A stretch of DNA of 64,000 nt from Boswellia sacra (lineage: Eukaryota > Streptophyta > Magnoliopsida > Sapindales > Burseraceae), in the NCBI GenBank assembly GCA_013180625.2, contig SNVD02006194.1:181240-245239 (forward strand). Direction: 5' to 3'. The notes below the pieces were generated by a model, which worked only from the letters and a program-made list of their open reading frames with translations, had not been told where the DNA came from and searched no databases. Below, piece by piece: positions 33,745 to 46,810 of this stretch; positions within the stretch are counted from its first letter, which is position 1; each line of letters starts with the position of its first letter. Made by a program: the position numbers and the translations under genes.

Positions 33745-36700
33745 ATTTTTTATTTTTTCTAAAAATAAAAAATAAAAAATATATAATTTATATAGAAAAA
33801 GTTAATTTGTATGTAATTAATAATATATAATTTGATGTTTATGAATAGAAAAAATTGTGGATGCAACCCTCCTACAGGAAGCTTATAAGACACAATAGAT
33901 TAATCATTTTCAAGCCTAAAAGGAAATTAAGCAACGAAGTGTTCCAATGGGAAGTAAATGATAACAAAGAAAAGGGAAATTGTTTATAGCTCATAGAAAG
34001 CTCTGGGAAATTTCTTTAAAGCAACAAAATCAACGACCTGTAAATAAGCCATTGAAATTCCCCATAACATATAGGCAGATGCTAAGTTCATTAGATGTTA
34101 ATCAACTTATTACAACATACCAATCAGGAAACTTCTAACAAATTCTTAATCATTAGATGTTATTAAACATTTTCAGGTTGAGCCATATATGTCTTTGTAT
34201 CCCATCCTTTAATTTTCTCAAGAAGAATCACAGGTAAATATAACCAACATAAGCTAAGCTGAGTCAACACCAGCTTAATGCAGCCAAAGTAATAAAACTC
34301 CAGGTATGCTAATATTCAAATGACTTGGGCAGACATAGTATTAAAAGTTCAGAGTTTTTCCAAAGTCCAATTCAAAATGGCTCACAGAATCCCTAAATGG
34401 AACCATCAATTTACTATGAGTTAATGAAAACAGTGCAAACAGTTAAAAGTAAAAAAGCAAGTACCTACCTTGGATGATACAGCCTCTTGAGCTTATTCTA
34501 AAAATGTGTTGAAAAAAGGGCAATCCCATATAGCCCTATTTGTTGGAGATGCTGTAAATACCTAAACAAATGAGTCCACAGATGATTAACTATGGAAACA
34601 CTAGCACAAATCCACCCATAGAATGCTATCCAAACTATAAGAAAAAGAAAATAGATTCCTCCATGGAGTATTTACATACTATTACAAGATCAAAATAGCA
34701 CATAAGGTGAAGATAAATGCATCGAAGCTTCAAAGCAGACAAAATAAGGAATATATAGATCCTCAGTTCTTGTATAATGAACAAATAGAAAACCAGCTTC
34801 AATACACCTCATGTCATGTTCTAAAAACACATAATCAATCACTAGGATTGGCTCTTACCATCACACATATGAGACAATGATGATCCATGAACCAACAACA
34901 CCATGCAACGTAAACACCTTTGAAATACAGGTTTAGTTCTTCAAAATATCCGCCCAACAAAGACAATAAAAATTCTAATACAAATGGAGAAAAAAAATGT
35001 ACTGAATTAGCCTATGAAATAAACCACATTTCTCTGAACAATTAATGGTCAATAGTTTAACTTGAGAAGAATATTTAGATTATTATCAAAAGGAGGAAAA
35101 AATAAAAGGCATAATGGTGAGAAGGAACAATTGAATAGTAATGGAAAAGACAAAACATTGCAAGTCACAACAGATAATATTAAGCCACCAATATAGAACT
35201 TAAGCTTTAAAAGCTTCTTCTGAAGGTCAACGTCATACTTTTTAATAGTCAAGAAAAGTTTCTGCATGGGCAAAAACATCATCCCTGTTATGTCAAATGA
35301 GTTAAGCTCATTTCTACCAAATTTTAACTGACACATCTAATAGCAGATGTAAGACTTGCTGAAGCAGCATTACATAAATGACAGGAAATTCCAGTCGGTA
35401 ACTAGCCAGACTATTGCCACATAAAAATCATTAGAACCAAAACCAAGCTGGTCTCATTAGTTTAGACTTCCAGGTCCCAATTTTGATTCCAAACTTCTTT
35501 TCTTAATTTCAATGCAACCATTGGTATGATTATCTTTCAGTTGAAGGTTTGTTGATCAAACCAACATACTGTACTCTGATCAAGATTTTAACAAGGAGAA
35601 TTTACTTCTTCCCAGACATCTAGTACCTCCTTAAGCAATTCCTTCTTTAAATCATAAAGCTAATCGTTGAAGCATCATAAGATTTTTTATAGTTACAATT
35701 ACCATACTCGAGAACTACTGATGATTCTATTTGATCAAATGCCTATAGAAATGATAATAGATGTCAATAAGTTTAACCTAAATAAAAATATGTGACAGAC
35801 ATAGAAACAAGTGGTATAATCAAATCCTCCTTCGTTTAGCTAAAACTCAATTTCCTATCCTCTATCCCTCACTCAACCCTTTGCCCCTCTTCTCTCTCTC
35901 TCTATCTCTTTCAAACCCATACAAAGTAGTAAGGGACAAGGGAAAAAAGGGTTACTCTCTTTGTTTTATATGAAATTGAAGGCAGCAATTCCAATCAAAT
36001 ATGATATGATAGAAGAAAATAGATGTGGCATTAACATTGTATCAAAACTAAGATTCTCATAATAAAGAATAACTTACTGCATCCTCAGGTAAACGTATAC
36101 GTTCATTTGCCAAGTATCCACTGCTCGTTTCCAAAGGAACCATTTTTCCTGCTCCCACACCAGGCTTTTGATCATTACTCACTATCTAAAATCTGTATTT
36201 TGGTAGAATACTGAGATCTGCTTCTGATGCACCTTCCTAGTCAGTCACAAAAGAAAAGATAACACTAATAAGCTGTTTCAAGTAATCAATTTTGTTAAAA
36301 AATTTGTCAATTAATAGATCATAATCCCTTATACCTATCCTGCAATAGCATAAAGAATTGCAATAATGCATGGCAAGCAGCAACAGAGTGAATTCCCGAT
36401 CAGACATGCCAAAACAACACAAAAGATGGCAAAGAACACATCAAATGCCAGAAAAATGACAGTCAACCTGCAAATATGAAGAATTAGAGATCCCAGTAGT
36501 CTTTATTCTGCAAATACTGAACATAAAAATAAAATAAAATAAAATGAAAAATTCTAACCAATATATCAGGTTTTTCATCAATTTAATTAGATTGGGAACT
36601 ATAGTCTTCCAGTATGTATATCGATTTTTTCATGTATAATAATTAGGCAATCACAAGAAAATCATAATTCTTCTGGAATCTTGCTTATGATAGCAGTTTA

Positions 36701-38393
36701 CATATCAAACAAACAAAATGTAGTTCAATTTTAGTGCTTTTTTTAAAACTTTTTTTTTTAAAATTATCTTGTTTTGATAAATAAGACAACTAGACGAGTG
36801 CAAATGAAATCACTTTGTAAGGATAATTCAGCATAGCATCAAGAGCTAATAATTAGAATTAGAAGAATATAAAAATAAAAAAGCCTCAGTACTTAAATTT
36901 AAGAGCTTCAGAAAATCCAAGAAATGATGAGATGAAAAATAAAAATCAAGACATTAGAAGAAAGGTTTATACTTCTTAGGTGGAAGTAAACGAATTTCAC
37001 AACAAAAGAGTACACTGCATATACAAGTAAATGGAAAATATCATCAAATAACAGATCGGTTGAAAAGCATACCAGTACAAACGAGGAGCTTTCTGCAGAA
37101 GTATGTCACCACCAGAGACTACCCAATAAAATCCAACAATCCACCAGAGAAATGATGCCATTGTATTTATAGATTCACATCGTTTAGCGAAACTAAGTCA
37201 ATCATCATCAAATCAGTAAGTGTTTAGTGATTTAATAAACCTCTAGTAAAATTACTAACACAGCATAAAACAACTAGAGGAAATTACATAGCAAGAAGAA
37301 CAAAAACACAGTGAAAGCTCAAATAACCACAAAGCTCTAAATGGTTGTATGGTAACATATTTTGCAGCATATTCAATCAACTCCAACAACTTTAGAAAAT
37401 AGAGAACTAACTTAAATGAAGCTTTCCTTTTAATTTAATCTGCTGGGTCAGAGAAATTAGCATATAGTTATCCAAAACAACATTCTGCATGATATATACT
37501 AGCATAAAATGCAGAACTTCTGATGCTCAGTTTTACCAACAATATGCAACCTGAGGCCCCTTTTTCATCTCTTATTATTTCTACCAAACTAAAATATGTA
37601 AGACAACTTTTTCTTGCATGTTATGCCTAGGTGAGGTAGAAAAATTTGAAAATTAGAACAATTCTGGAATATCTCATCTTCGAATATTAAACTTAAAAAA
37701 TGATATGTCAAGAAAAATTTCTCAGGTCTACTCCCATAACTAAAATCTGGAATGTAATTCTCAGTTGTTAGATATATCTAACAGTGGAGAATATTAAACT
37801 TAAAAAATGATAAAACCAACTTGACATATACATTTACCTTTCATACTAATTCTGTTTTGTCTATTTCTTCTCTTGAAAGACATTCTCTTGTTAACAATTA
37901 TCAAATAATTTCTCTCCACCACCATAAGCTCCTGGACTTCGTTCTCAGATTCATAACAATTTCTCTGAATCAAGATTCAAAAGAACAGAAGGAAGCAGAA
38001 AAAAGAATGAAGCAACATTAAAGTTTTTGAATGAATTGTAAATAAAAATAACTCCATTAGTTACTTCAATAATTAGTTCAATCAAACAAGCTGTCATCTC
38101 CCAAAAAAAACTTCAAATATTCACAAAACCTCTATCAACATTCTGACTAGTATAGTTTTAACAATTCCCAATCTGCTATATAACAAAATGAGTGAATTCC
38201 TATTCTCCTTCCCTCTATTGACTGTAGTCAGCAAGCTATATAAATTCATCGCAAAAAATTGTCAGTGTTACTTGTCTATTCCTCTAGAACTTTTTCATCC
38301 TGCAAATATTTTGATTCAATAAGTTAGAACATATTGAATATTCAATCTACGCTAATAAGCACAAATCTTATAGAATTTTGTAACCTGATTTCT
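33745..38393. other. CACTA 3' noncoding region
   Basis: Intron- or UTR-like AT-rich sequence downstream of the minus-strand Ulp1-type gene. No long conserved frame was found, and short ORFs are not supported. It may contain further introns of the 3' untranslated region. Confidence 0.45.
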
Positions 38394-40006
38394 TTATCTT
38401 CCTTTTTCCTTATACCAGTCTCTTACAATCTTGGATACAAAAACAGCCCATTCTGATCTCACCTCATTCATCTCCTCTATACTATAACTTTCCTTGTTGT
38501 TGAACTGAGATTACAATAAAATTTAAGTTAAGTACAACAATAAAATCAACATATAAGGATAAAGGGATTTATAATTATGGATATCTTACCTTCTCACAAA
38601 GGACCTTGGGCTCTTCAATAATTTCCTTCATATATTTGAGCACATAATACCCACATTCCTTATGTCCAGGCTGTCTCGGTGCCTGCACTCGTAAAATAGA
38701 CATATTTGATACAGTACAACTTCATTCTCGTATTTAAATAATCGTTGCTCAATTTTCAAATTGAAATTCAAACTTACCTTGACGTTTATCGACCAGTTGC
38801 TCTTTTTCCTTTTCAATTCAGTAGCTGACTTCCATAGTATTACCCTTCTAGCAAAATAGGCAGAAAATACATAATATATGTTAATTATGTATAATTAAAG
38901 CTGGCACCAAATACCATATAAGAATTAACACAACTTACTGTTTCATGACCTCCATTATGTCTTCCTTGGCTTTTTTATGCATGGAATCAAGGTAGAAGAC
39001 TTCACATGAGGCCATATTAATGACAATCAATGTCCAATGGTATCTAACAACCAGGTTTTCAACAACAAAGTAAGTAACTTTGAAGAATAAGCAACGTAAA
39101 AAAATATGTGATAAGTTTTGTTTAATCCTAAAAACATACCCTGGGTTGTAAGGAATGAACACGTAGTTCCTATCCTCCAACTGTTTGAGCTTTTCAGCCA
39201 ATGATTGAGATGTCGCAAGACACATTTTGGCTTTTGTAATTGCACCTCCTACTATGGTTGTGGGGTTTACAAACCCGAACTTTACTGGACCAGAGTCAAG
39301 TTGAAATTTTTTAAAGAGACAACTACAAGTAGAAAAAGAAAAACAAAATGGCATTATTAAATTATAATAATGATAAACAAAATTTAATGCTATTAAAGAT
39401 ATCTTAGTTTTAATAATGAAACAAATGAAATAGATACTTGCTATACAAAGATATGCAATTTTGTGACAGTTCCTCAAAGTTGATAACATGTCTACAATCT
39501 TCACGATTCAGATATGTAGACACAGAGTACCCAAACAAACCTTCATCGAACTGGACCTTGACATAGTCCGTATCATCTACCATCAAAGATTCTACTAGAA
39601 CCTCAAACATGTCAACAGAATCTGGATTATTAATTTGATGCTTCTCAGTTTGTAGAGCTTTCAACTCCCTCTTTGCGCATTTCTTATCCCGACTTTTTTG
39701 TTCATCGGATGGGGACTACATAAGAACAAAAGGCGCAACAAATTGTTCAGTAGCACACACTAGTAAATAATAAGAAAAAAAATACATGCTAAGTTTTTAT
39801 CCTACCTCTTCAAAGACAAGCTCTCTTGGCCAATTCACATGTTGTCCTAGAACATCAAGTACAATGATAACAGCCCCCTTTTCATCTTCTCCACACCAGG
39901 GGACAATGGCTTCACCATCCATAATCACTTCAACTGACACACGCCTAGTTGCCTTATTTTGTCATCTTTTTCATAAGCAGAACCAGATGCAACAACTACA
40001 GTATCT
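38394..40006 (-). pseudogene. Ulp1-type cysteine protease part of the CACTA second gene (3' half)
   Basis: Minus-strand exons of a SUMO-protease-like (C48) domain common in plant CACTA elements. In order: GEAIVPWCGEDEKGAVIIV...HVNWPRELVFE (about 39930-39810); a following block (39664-39430); LEDRNYVFIPYNPG (to about 39140); RYHWTLIVINM...VFYLDS (about 39045-38936); a Lys-rich exon (about 38850-38779); a 38682-38590 exon with PGHKECGYYVLKYM; and a last exon (38504-38394) ending in a stop. The His (HW), Asp (LDS) and Cys (CGYY, codon 38653-38655) of the triad are all present, and most junctions keep GT/AG signals. The gene is split from its 5' half (57485 onward) by the gypsy insertion at 40012-57479. 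Confidence 0.82.
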
Positions 40007-40011
40007 GAACC

Positions 40012-41378
40012 TGATGAACACTTAAATATGTATGTTTAATAAGAGCTTAGTTCATCATATTGCATTAATAGTGTCATTAAATTCCTCAACATAAGCATAT
40101 TTGTAGTCTTTGCATCTTTGAAATTAACTTCCTCTTAATTTTGGTTTTGTTATAGGTTCGGTAAAATAGGCATAACTCTCTATTTATAGATCAGAATGGT
40201 GCAAATCTTAATGTTTTGGAAAGCTAATTAAATTATCTACAAGATTATATGTCATAAGCTTCATCAAATTCGGGCTCTTAGTAGACCAAAAATGGGCTTG
40301 AAGTGAATCCATCTGCAGTTTCGGCCCAGCCTGACCATGCCTCAGTATACTGACCATATCTCTCAGAATACGTATCCAAATCATATGAATCAAGATGTTC
40401 TAGAAAGCTGAGAGAAATATTTACGACTTTCATGAAGACATGTGATTAAAATTCTTAATAATTCAAGGTCAAAATCAGTGGTCAAAGTCGGTTCACCTAA
40501 TTACTCCAATTGTCAAAGTTGGTGCATATAATATTTGACAATTATTCCCTTGTAATTTGACAAGTTTTCCCCTGAATGTATCTATAAATAGAGGTGCCTT
40601 GTGACCCATGGGGGCATCTTGGCCTTTGCTGGGATCTTGTATTGTGTTTCTCTCTTGTGTTTTAATGTTATTAATGAATTTTCCTTTTTCTTGCATTTTG
40701 TGTTCTTTCTCTTATAATGTCTTGCTAATTTCTCTCTTGCTAAGGTGAAAGGGTGAAACCCTTGATATGAGAGTAAGGATTCTCTAACCCTTAATATGTG
40801 CTTAATAATCATAATCTTATGTTGTTTATATGATTTATATTTAATTTCTTAATCAATCTTGACACCACTCGTAAAGTGGAGGTCTTGATCCATTGTAGAC
40901 AATCCTTGGCACATCAAATGCTTGGATCCTTTCTAGATGTTGTATGGTTCTTCCTTACCGACACGAATCTAGTTAGGAACCTTGATTTGTTGTAGACATA
41001 TGGAGATTGGCACATTGGATGCTTGAACCCATTTACAAGAAGTGGTATAAATATTGGTAACAAGCAAATATAATTCATATAACTAAAACGGGTTGTTTAT
41101 CCTTATTTGAAATATCAAGGGCGGATCCCCTAACCTTAGCTCTCATTATTATTGTGTGAATTTCTCTTGTGTTATTCTTATTTATTGTTTAAGAATTTGT
41201 TCTTTACTCATACTTGTTGATATTATCTTGCCATCCCTTTGAATCATCCATATCATATTTGTTTACTTTATAGTTTGTAGCGTTAAAATTCCCTTCCTCG
41301 TGGATCGACCCCGGTCTCACCGGGTTTATTACTTCTACACTCCTATACTTGGGAGGCAATCCTTTTTCGGATGTGTCA
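40012..41378 (+). repeat. 5' LTR of the outer gypsy element
   Basis: 1367 bp from TGATGAAC to ATGTGTCA. It differs from the 3' copy at 56113 by roughly 20 bases in the first 560 compared by eye, so the insertion is not very recent. Confidence 0.92.
40583..40590 (+). promoter_or_regulatory. LTR TATA box
   Basis: TATAAATA within CTATAAATAGAGGTGCCTTG, the likely element promoter. The same box is at 47381, 53838 and 56684 in the other LTRs. Confidence 0.7.
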
Positions 41379-41384
41379 AGTTTT

Positions 41385-41402
41385 TGGCGCCGTTGCCGGG
41401 GA
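41385..41402 (+). other. Primer binding site, tRNA-Asp
   Basis: TGGCGCCGTTGCCGGGGA lies 7 bases after the LTR and is the exact complement of the 3' end of plant tRNA-Asp (GUC), including CCA. This primer is usual for Athila/Tat-like elements. Confidence 0.85.
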
Positions 41403-41465
41403 AGGTAAAAATTGGCGTGTAAAATTGTAAGTGTTCTCTTTTCATCTTAGATCTTAATTTCTTGT

Positions 41466-42611
41466 GTGTTCATCTTTTCTTCTCTTTTCGTCTCTCTTCC
41501 TTGCATGAAAATTTGGTCACGAACATCTAGTGGTAGACTTGTTAGAAAAACATCATCTTCCTTAGAAAACATGGCCGGCAATCATGTGGAAATATTCACG
41601 GATGAAGGGGACAACCGTTCGCAACAAAATGATCAAAACCAACGAAGAACCCTCAAAGACTACATGAATCCGGTAAGGACTAGTGCACCATCTTGTGTAG
41701 TTTCTCCTCCAGATTCAGTCCATTTCAATTTCAAACCAAGTTTTGTTCGACTTCTACCCACTTTTCATGGCCTTGACATGGAGAACCCATATTCGCACTT
41801 AAAACTCTTTGAAGAGGTATGTAACTCCTACACTAACCCAAATTGTAGCATAAACACCATTAGATTAAAGCTTTTTCCTTTTTCTTTAAAAGATAAAGCT
41901 AGAACATGGCTACAAAATTTGAGGTCGAATTCCATCAGTTCATGGGATGAGATGAAACAACAATTTTTGAAAAATTTTTTTCTTACCCATAGAACAAATT
42001 CTCTTAAAAGACAAATTTCTGATTTCTCTCAAAAACAAGGGGAAACCCTTTACCAATGTTGGGATAGGTATAAAGAACTACTTAATACCTGTCCTCACCA
42101 TGGGTTTGAAACTTGGAGAATAGTTGCACACTTCTATGAAGGGTTAACACCTCAAGATAGGCAACTAGTAGAATTAATGTGTAATGGAGAATTTAAAGAA
42201 AAAGACCCTGAGGAAGCACTTGACTTCCTAGATTCCTTGGCAGAAAAGGCACAAAATTGGGACACTGCTGGCACCTATGAGGTACCAAGCAAGACCCCAA
42301 CCTCGACATCCAATAGAGGTATTTATAACCTTAGGGAAAACCATGACCTTCAAGCTAAATATGCATCCCTAGCTAGAAAAATCGAGGCTTTAGAAATGAA
42401 AAAGAGTGGTCAATTAAATTCTATTCAAGAAAATGTCTGTAACATTTGTGATGACAATGACCATTCTACTGATGATTGTCCAACTTTGCCTGCCTTTAGG
42501 GAATGTCTCCATGAGCAAGCTAATGCCTTGAACACTTTCAAAAGGCCAAATCACAATCCATACTCACAAACCTACAATCCTGGTTGGAGAAATCATCCAA
42601 ATCTTAGTTGA
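41466..42611 (+). pseudogene. gag of the outer gypsy element
   Basis: An open frame; the probable start is the ATG at 41571 rather than the first one. It contains the Athila-type capsid region (FHGLDMENPYSHLKLFEEVC, LKDKARTWLQNL, then CPHHGFETW and FYEGLTPQDR) and a zinc knuckle CNICDDNDHSTDDC (C-x2-C-x4-H-x4-C) near the end. It stops early at 42611 compared with the inner copy, which reads on through the same position. The linker from 42612 to 42817 is shortened, so the start of protease is lost. Confidence 0.85.
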
Positions 42612-42817
42612 AAAAATGATAATCATGCACAATCTTCACAAGTCCCTTTTCAAACACGACAAAATTTTCAAAATTCTCATGATCATGCATATGCTCCTCC
42701 TCCTAGGAATGACTTTGAAGAAACATTGCATTCATTCATTACAAAGCAAGAGACTTTCAATAGTCAAACTGCTCAAACTTTAGCAAATTAGTTCAAGTCG
42801 ATAAATTCATTTACCCA

Positions 42818-45800
42818 GTGGATTTTATCGTCTTGGACACACAACCAGTAGAAGTAAGCAATTCAATTCCTGTTATTTTAGGGCATCCATTTCTAGCTAC
42901 CTCTAATGCTTTGATTAATTGCAGGAATGGAATCATGAAGCTATCATTTGGGAACATGACATTGGAACTTAATGTTTTTAATATGTGCAAACAACCAAAT
43001 GAAGAAGAAGATGAAATTGACGAGGCCAATGTAATTGAATCTATTGTGGAAGATCACATCCAAAAAGGGAGTTCTTCTGACCCTTTGGAAACTTGTCTAG
43101 TGAATTCATTAGAATCAAGCATGGAACTAGAGTCTGCTCTTTCTGATATATGTTCTTTATTGGATTGTGCACAGGTGATGGAAAAAGGCTCAAAATCAAG
43201 ATTTGAAGAATTGGGGCAAATGAATGAAAGCAAGGAAGAGGAAGCTCCCAAGTTAGAACTAAAGCCCTTACCTGAAGGACTAAAATATGCATATTTTGGG
43301 GAGAATCAGACATATCCGGTGGTAATTTCTTCATCCCTCACATGCGAGCAACAAGGTAAGTTGATAGAAGTGCTTAAAAGGCATAAAAATGTGATTGGGT
43401 GGACTTTAAAAGATATAAAAGGCATTAACCCCTTAATTTGCACAATTTGCACACATAAAATACATTTAGAGGAAAATGCCAAAACATCTCAACAACCTCA
43501 AAGGAGATTAAATCCACACATGAAAGAGGTCATTAGGGCTGAAGTTCTTAAACTACTTGATGTAGGAATTATATACCCTATTTCTGATAGCAAATGGGTA
43601 AGCCCTACACAAGTAGTACCTAAGAAATCTGGCATTATAGTAGTTAAAAATGAAAAGGGGGAATCATTGCCAACCAGAGTCTCATCTAGTTGGAGGATGT
43701 GCATTGATTATAGAAAATTAAATGCTGTCACCAGAAAGACCATTTTCCCTTACCATTTCTTGACCAAATTCTTGAAAGAGTAGCAGGGCACTCCTACTAC
43801 TCCTTTCTTGATGGATACTCAGGATATTACCAAATTCCCATTGCACTTGAAGACCAAGAAAAGACCACATTCACGTGCCCCTTCGGCACTTTTGCATTTA
43901 GGAGAATGCCTTTTGGACTTTGTAATGCCCCAGCCACTTTTCAAAGATGCATGTTAAGCATTTTCAGTGACATGGTTGAGCATTGTTTAGAAGTTTTCAT
44001 GGATGATTTAATTATCTTTGGAAACTCTTTTGACAATTGTCTTGAAAACATAGAAAAAGTCCTAAAAAGGTGTGTAGACAAAGGTCTTATTTTGAATTGG
44101 GAAAAATGCCATTATATGGTCATTTCGGGAATTGTCTTAGGCCATGTGGTGTCTTCTAAGGGAATTGAAGTGGATAAAGCAAAAGTGGAATTAATTTCCC
44201 ATTTGCCTCCACCAAAAACAGTTAAAGAGGTTCGTTCATTTTTAGGACATGCTGGATTTTATAGGAGGTTCATAAGAAATTTTAGTGCTATATCTAAACC
44301 TCTTTATAACCTCTTAATAAAAGATACTTCCTTTGAATGGACTCAAGAATGTCAAAATGCCTTTGATACATTAATTTGGCTTTTAACAACTGCTCCAATT
44401 ATGCAATCTCCTGATTGGTCATTGCCCTTTGAATTGATGTGTGATGCAAGTGACTATGCCGTTGGTGCTGTCTTAGGACAAAGAAAAGAAGGTAAGCCTT
44501 ACGTAATATACTATACAAGTAGGACTTTAAATGATGCACAAATGAATTATACAACAACTGAAAAAGAACTACTTGCAGTAGTATTTGCATTGACAAATTT
44601 CGTTCTTATTTAATTGGTTCTCCCACAGTTGTTTACATTGACCATGCAGCTGTGAGATATTTAATGTCTAAACAGGATGCAAAACCTAGATTGATACGGT
44701 GGATCTTATTGCTCCAAGAATTTAACATCACAATAAAGGATAAGAAAGGAGCCGAAAATATCGTTGCTGATCATCTTTCAAGACTAACGACAGAGACATT
44801 AATTGAAACTTCACCTATCAATGATTCTTTTCCTGATGAATTTTTATTTTCTGTTGCTACTCTACCTTGGTTTGCTAACATTGTAAATTTTCTTGCGACA
44901 GGGAAAATGCCACCTCATTGGAATGCTCAAGACAAAAGAAAATTTTTAACCGAGGTGAAAAATTTTTACTGGGATCATCCGTATCTTTTCAAATATTGTC
45001 CGGATCAAATAATAAGAAGATGCATACCCGACAATGAGGTAAGTAGTGTCATTAACTTTTGTCATTCTGAAGCATGTGACGGACATTTTTCATCTAGAAA
45101 AACAGCTGCTAAGATCTTACAATGTGGATTTTATTGGCCCACCTTATTTAAAGATGCACATGCATTTTGTAAAACGTGTGAAAATTATCAAAAATTGGGA
45201 TCTATTTCAAAAAGAAACATGATGCCGTTGAATCCCATTCTTGTCGTTGAAATCTTTGACTGTTGGGGTATTAATTTTATGGGACCTTTTCCACCGTCAT
45301 TTGATTTTGTGTACATCCTTGTTGCAGTATACTATGTTTCAAAATGGGTCAAGGCAATTCCATGTAGAAATAATGATCACAAAACAGTTGTCAAATTCTT
45401 GAAAGAGAATATCTTGAGTAGATTTGGAATTCCTCGAGCCATTATTAGTGATGGGGGTACGCATTTTTGTAATAAACCATTTGAAACCTTAATGAAGAAA
45501 TATGAAATAACCCATAAAATTTCTACACCTTATCACCCACAAACAAGTGGACAAGTTGAACTTGCTAATAGGGAGATAAAACAGATTTTAAAAAAAACAG
45601 TTAACCCAAATCGCAAAGATTGGTCCTTAAGACTTAATGATGCACTTTGGGCTTACCGAACTGCTTTCAAAACATCATTAGGAATGTCTCCTTATAGATT
45701 AGTTTATGGAAAACCTTGTCACTTGCCTGTGGAAATTGAGCATAAAGCTTATTGGGCCATTAAAACATTTAACACAAACTTGAATGATGCTTGCAAGTTA

Positions 45801-46151
45801 CATAAACTCCAACTTAGTGAACTTGAAGAAATCAGGAATGAGGCTTATGAAAATTCTAAAATCTACAAAGAAAAAATGAAGGTTTTTCGTGACAAATTTA
45901 TTGTTAGAAAATCTTTTGAACCTTCACAAAAAGTTCTTTTGTATGATTCAAGATTTCACTTATTTCCTGGTAAACTTCGATCACGTTGGACTGGGCCTTT
46001 CATTGTTAAAAATGTTTTCCCTCATGGAGCAGTTGAAATTGAGAACCTAAAGAATGGTAATGTGTTTAAAGTTAATGGTCAACGATTAAAACCATTCTTT
46101 GAAAATTTTGACCAAAATGAAGAGTCCATTGCTTTAATCGATCCTTTTTAA
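42818..46151 (+). pseudogene. pol of the outer gypsy element (protease remnant, RT, RNase H, integrase), two frameshifts
   Basis: Protease tail PVILGHPFLATSNALI; RT with WRMCIDYRKLNAVTRK, MPFGLCNAPATFQRCM and the FMDD active site; RNase H with DASDYAVGAVL and [10 protein letters not shown]; integrase (frame 44652-46151) with an H-x-H/C-x2-C zinc motif ([16 protein letters not shown]...CKTCENY), and the D-D-E residues in [19 protein letters not shown] and [10 protein letters not shown]. The reading frame shifts near 43750 (within RT) and near 44600 (within RNase H), so it cannot give a full polyprotein. Lineage: Athila/Tat group of Ty3-gypsy, by motif style and primer site. Confidence 0.88.
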
Positions 46152-46278
46152 GGATTGATTTTTCCCGGTCAAGTGGCGGATACGGTACTCTGTGACATTT
46201 AAAGTCGGTTTTTCAGTTCCCTAAAAACTGTTGCTCACCTTGCATCCATTTTCTTTTCTTCTCTCTCATTTTCTTCAC
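46152..46278 (+). promoter_or_regulatory. Leader between integrase and X, with an acceptor-like site
   Basis: It contains CCCGGTCAAGTGGCGGATAC and then GGTTTTTCAG/TTCCC, conserved at 50329-50385 in the inner copy. The pyrimidine-rich stretch ending in CAG looks like a splice acceptor, which would allow X to be made from a spliced RNA as env is in retroviruses. Inference only. Confidence 0.35.
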
Positions 46279-46810
46279 ATGGATGGCATTCTCTCAAAAT
46301 TGCACAAACATTTTCTCTCTCTTCCTCAAAATGATTTGCTTAAAATTTACAAAGCTCGCGCAGAAAGACTAAGGATGTTGATGCGTAAGGGTATGCCTGA
46401 TGAAGTAAGATGGTTAATTGAAGCCATGGTTCGATTTTCTTGTGAATTTTCAGATAATCTTGTTTCTCACATGCCAAGTATGGGAAAAAGCTCTTACACC
46501 AAAAAGCGAAGAGCGAAAAGGTTACAAGTTTGTCCCAAATGTGCAAGATGGACTTGTAACCAGCGTTGCCGCTCCTTGGGATATTTGTCTATTAATCGAG
46601 AGGATAAACTACAGTTCATCAAGAATGGACTGAGTAGGGAGTCTTTGGATGATATTCGAGTGACTCTTGAGACGCATTCTTGTGGTCTTGTGCAGCGTGA
46701 AATTTTTAACTTGTGGAAACAATTCCGAGATGAGCAGGAACGCTATAGTCTTGGGAATCTGACTCAAAACGACCCTGTTTGTCAGTTTATAAGAAAACTG
46801 GATGGGAAGC
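46279..46810 (+). pseudogene. X2: Cys-rich accessory ORF, C-terminus cut by the inner element
   Basis: Open from the ATG at 46279 to the inner LTR at 46811. It lacks only the last few codons, which lie after 54637. It shows the best-preserved motif of the family: basic patch TKKRRAKR (residues 74-81), then C-x2-C-x4-C-x3-C (CPKCARWTCNQRC, residues 85-97), then NREDKLQFIKNGLS. The N-terminal 50 residues are probably helical. It sits directly after integrase in the env position. The combination of basic patch and Cys cluster resembles viral nucleic-acid-binding proteins of the carla-/vitivirus type; several of these are reported to bind RNA and interfere with RNA silencing. Relationship inferred from layout only. 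Confidence 0.65.

Noticed and set aside
46279..46810. X as a retroviral-type envelope gene
   Set aside because: It is in the env position but has no signal peptide or membrane-spanning segment and is basic and Cys-rich.
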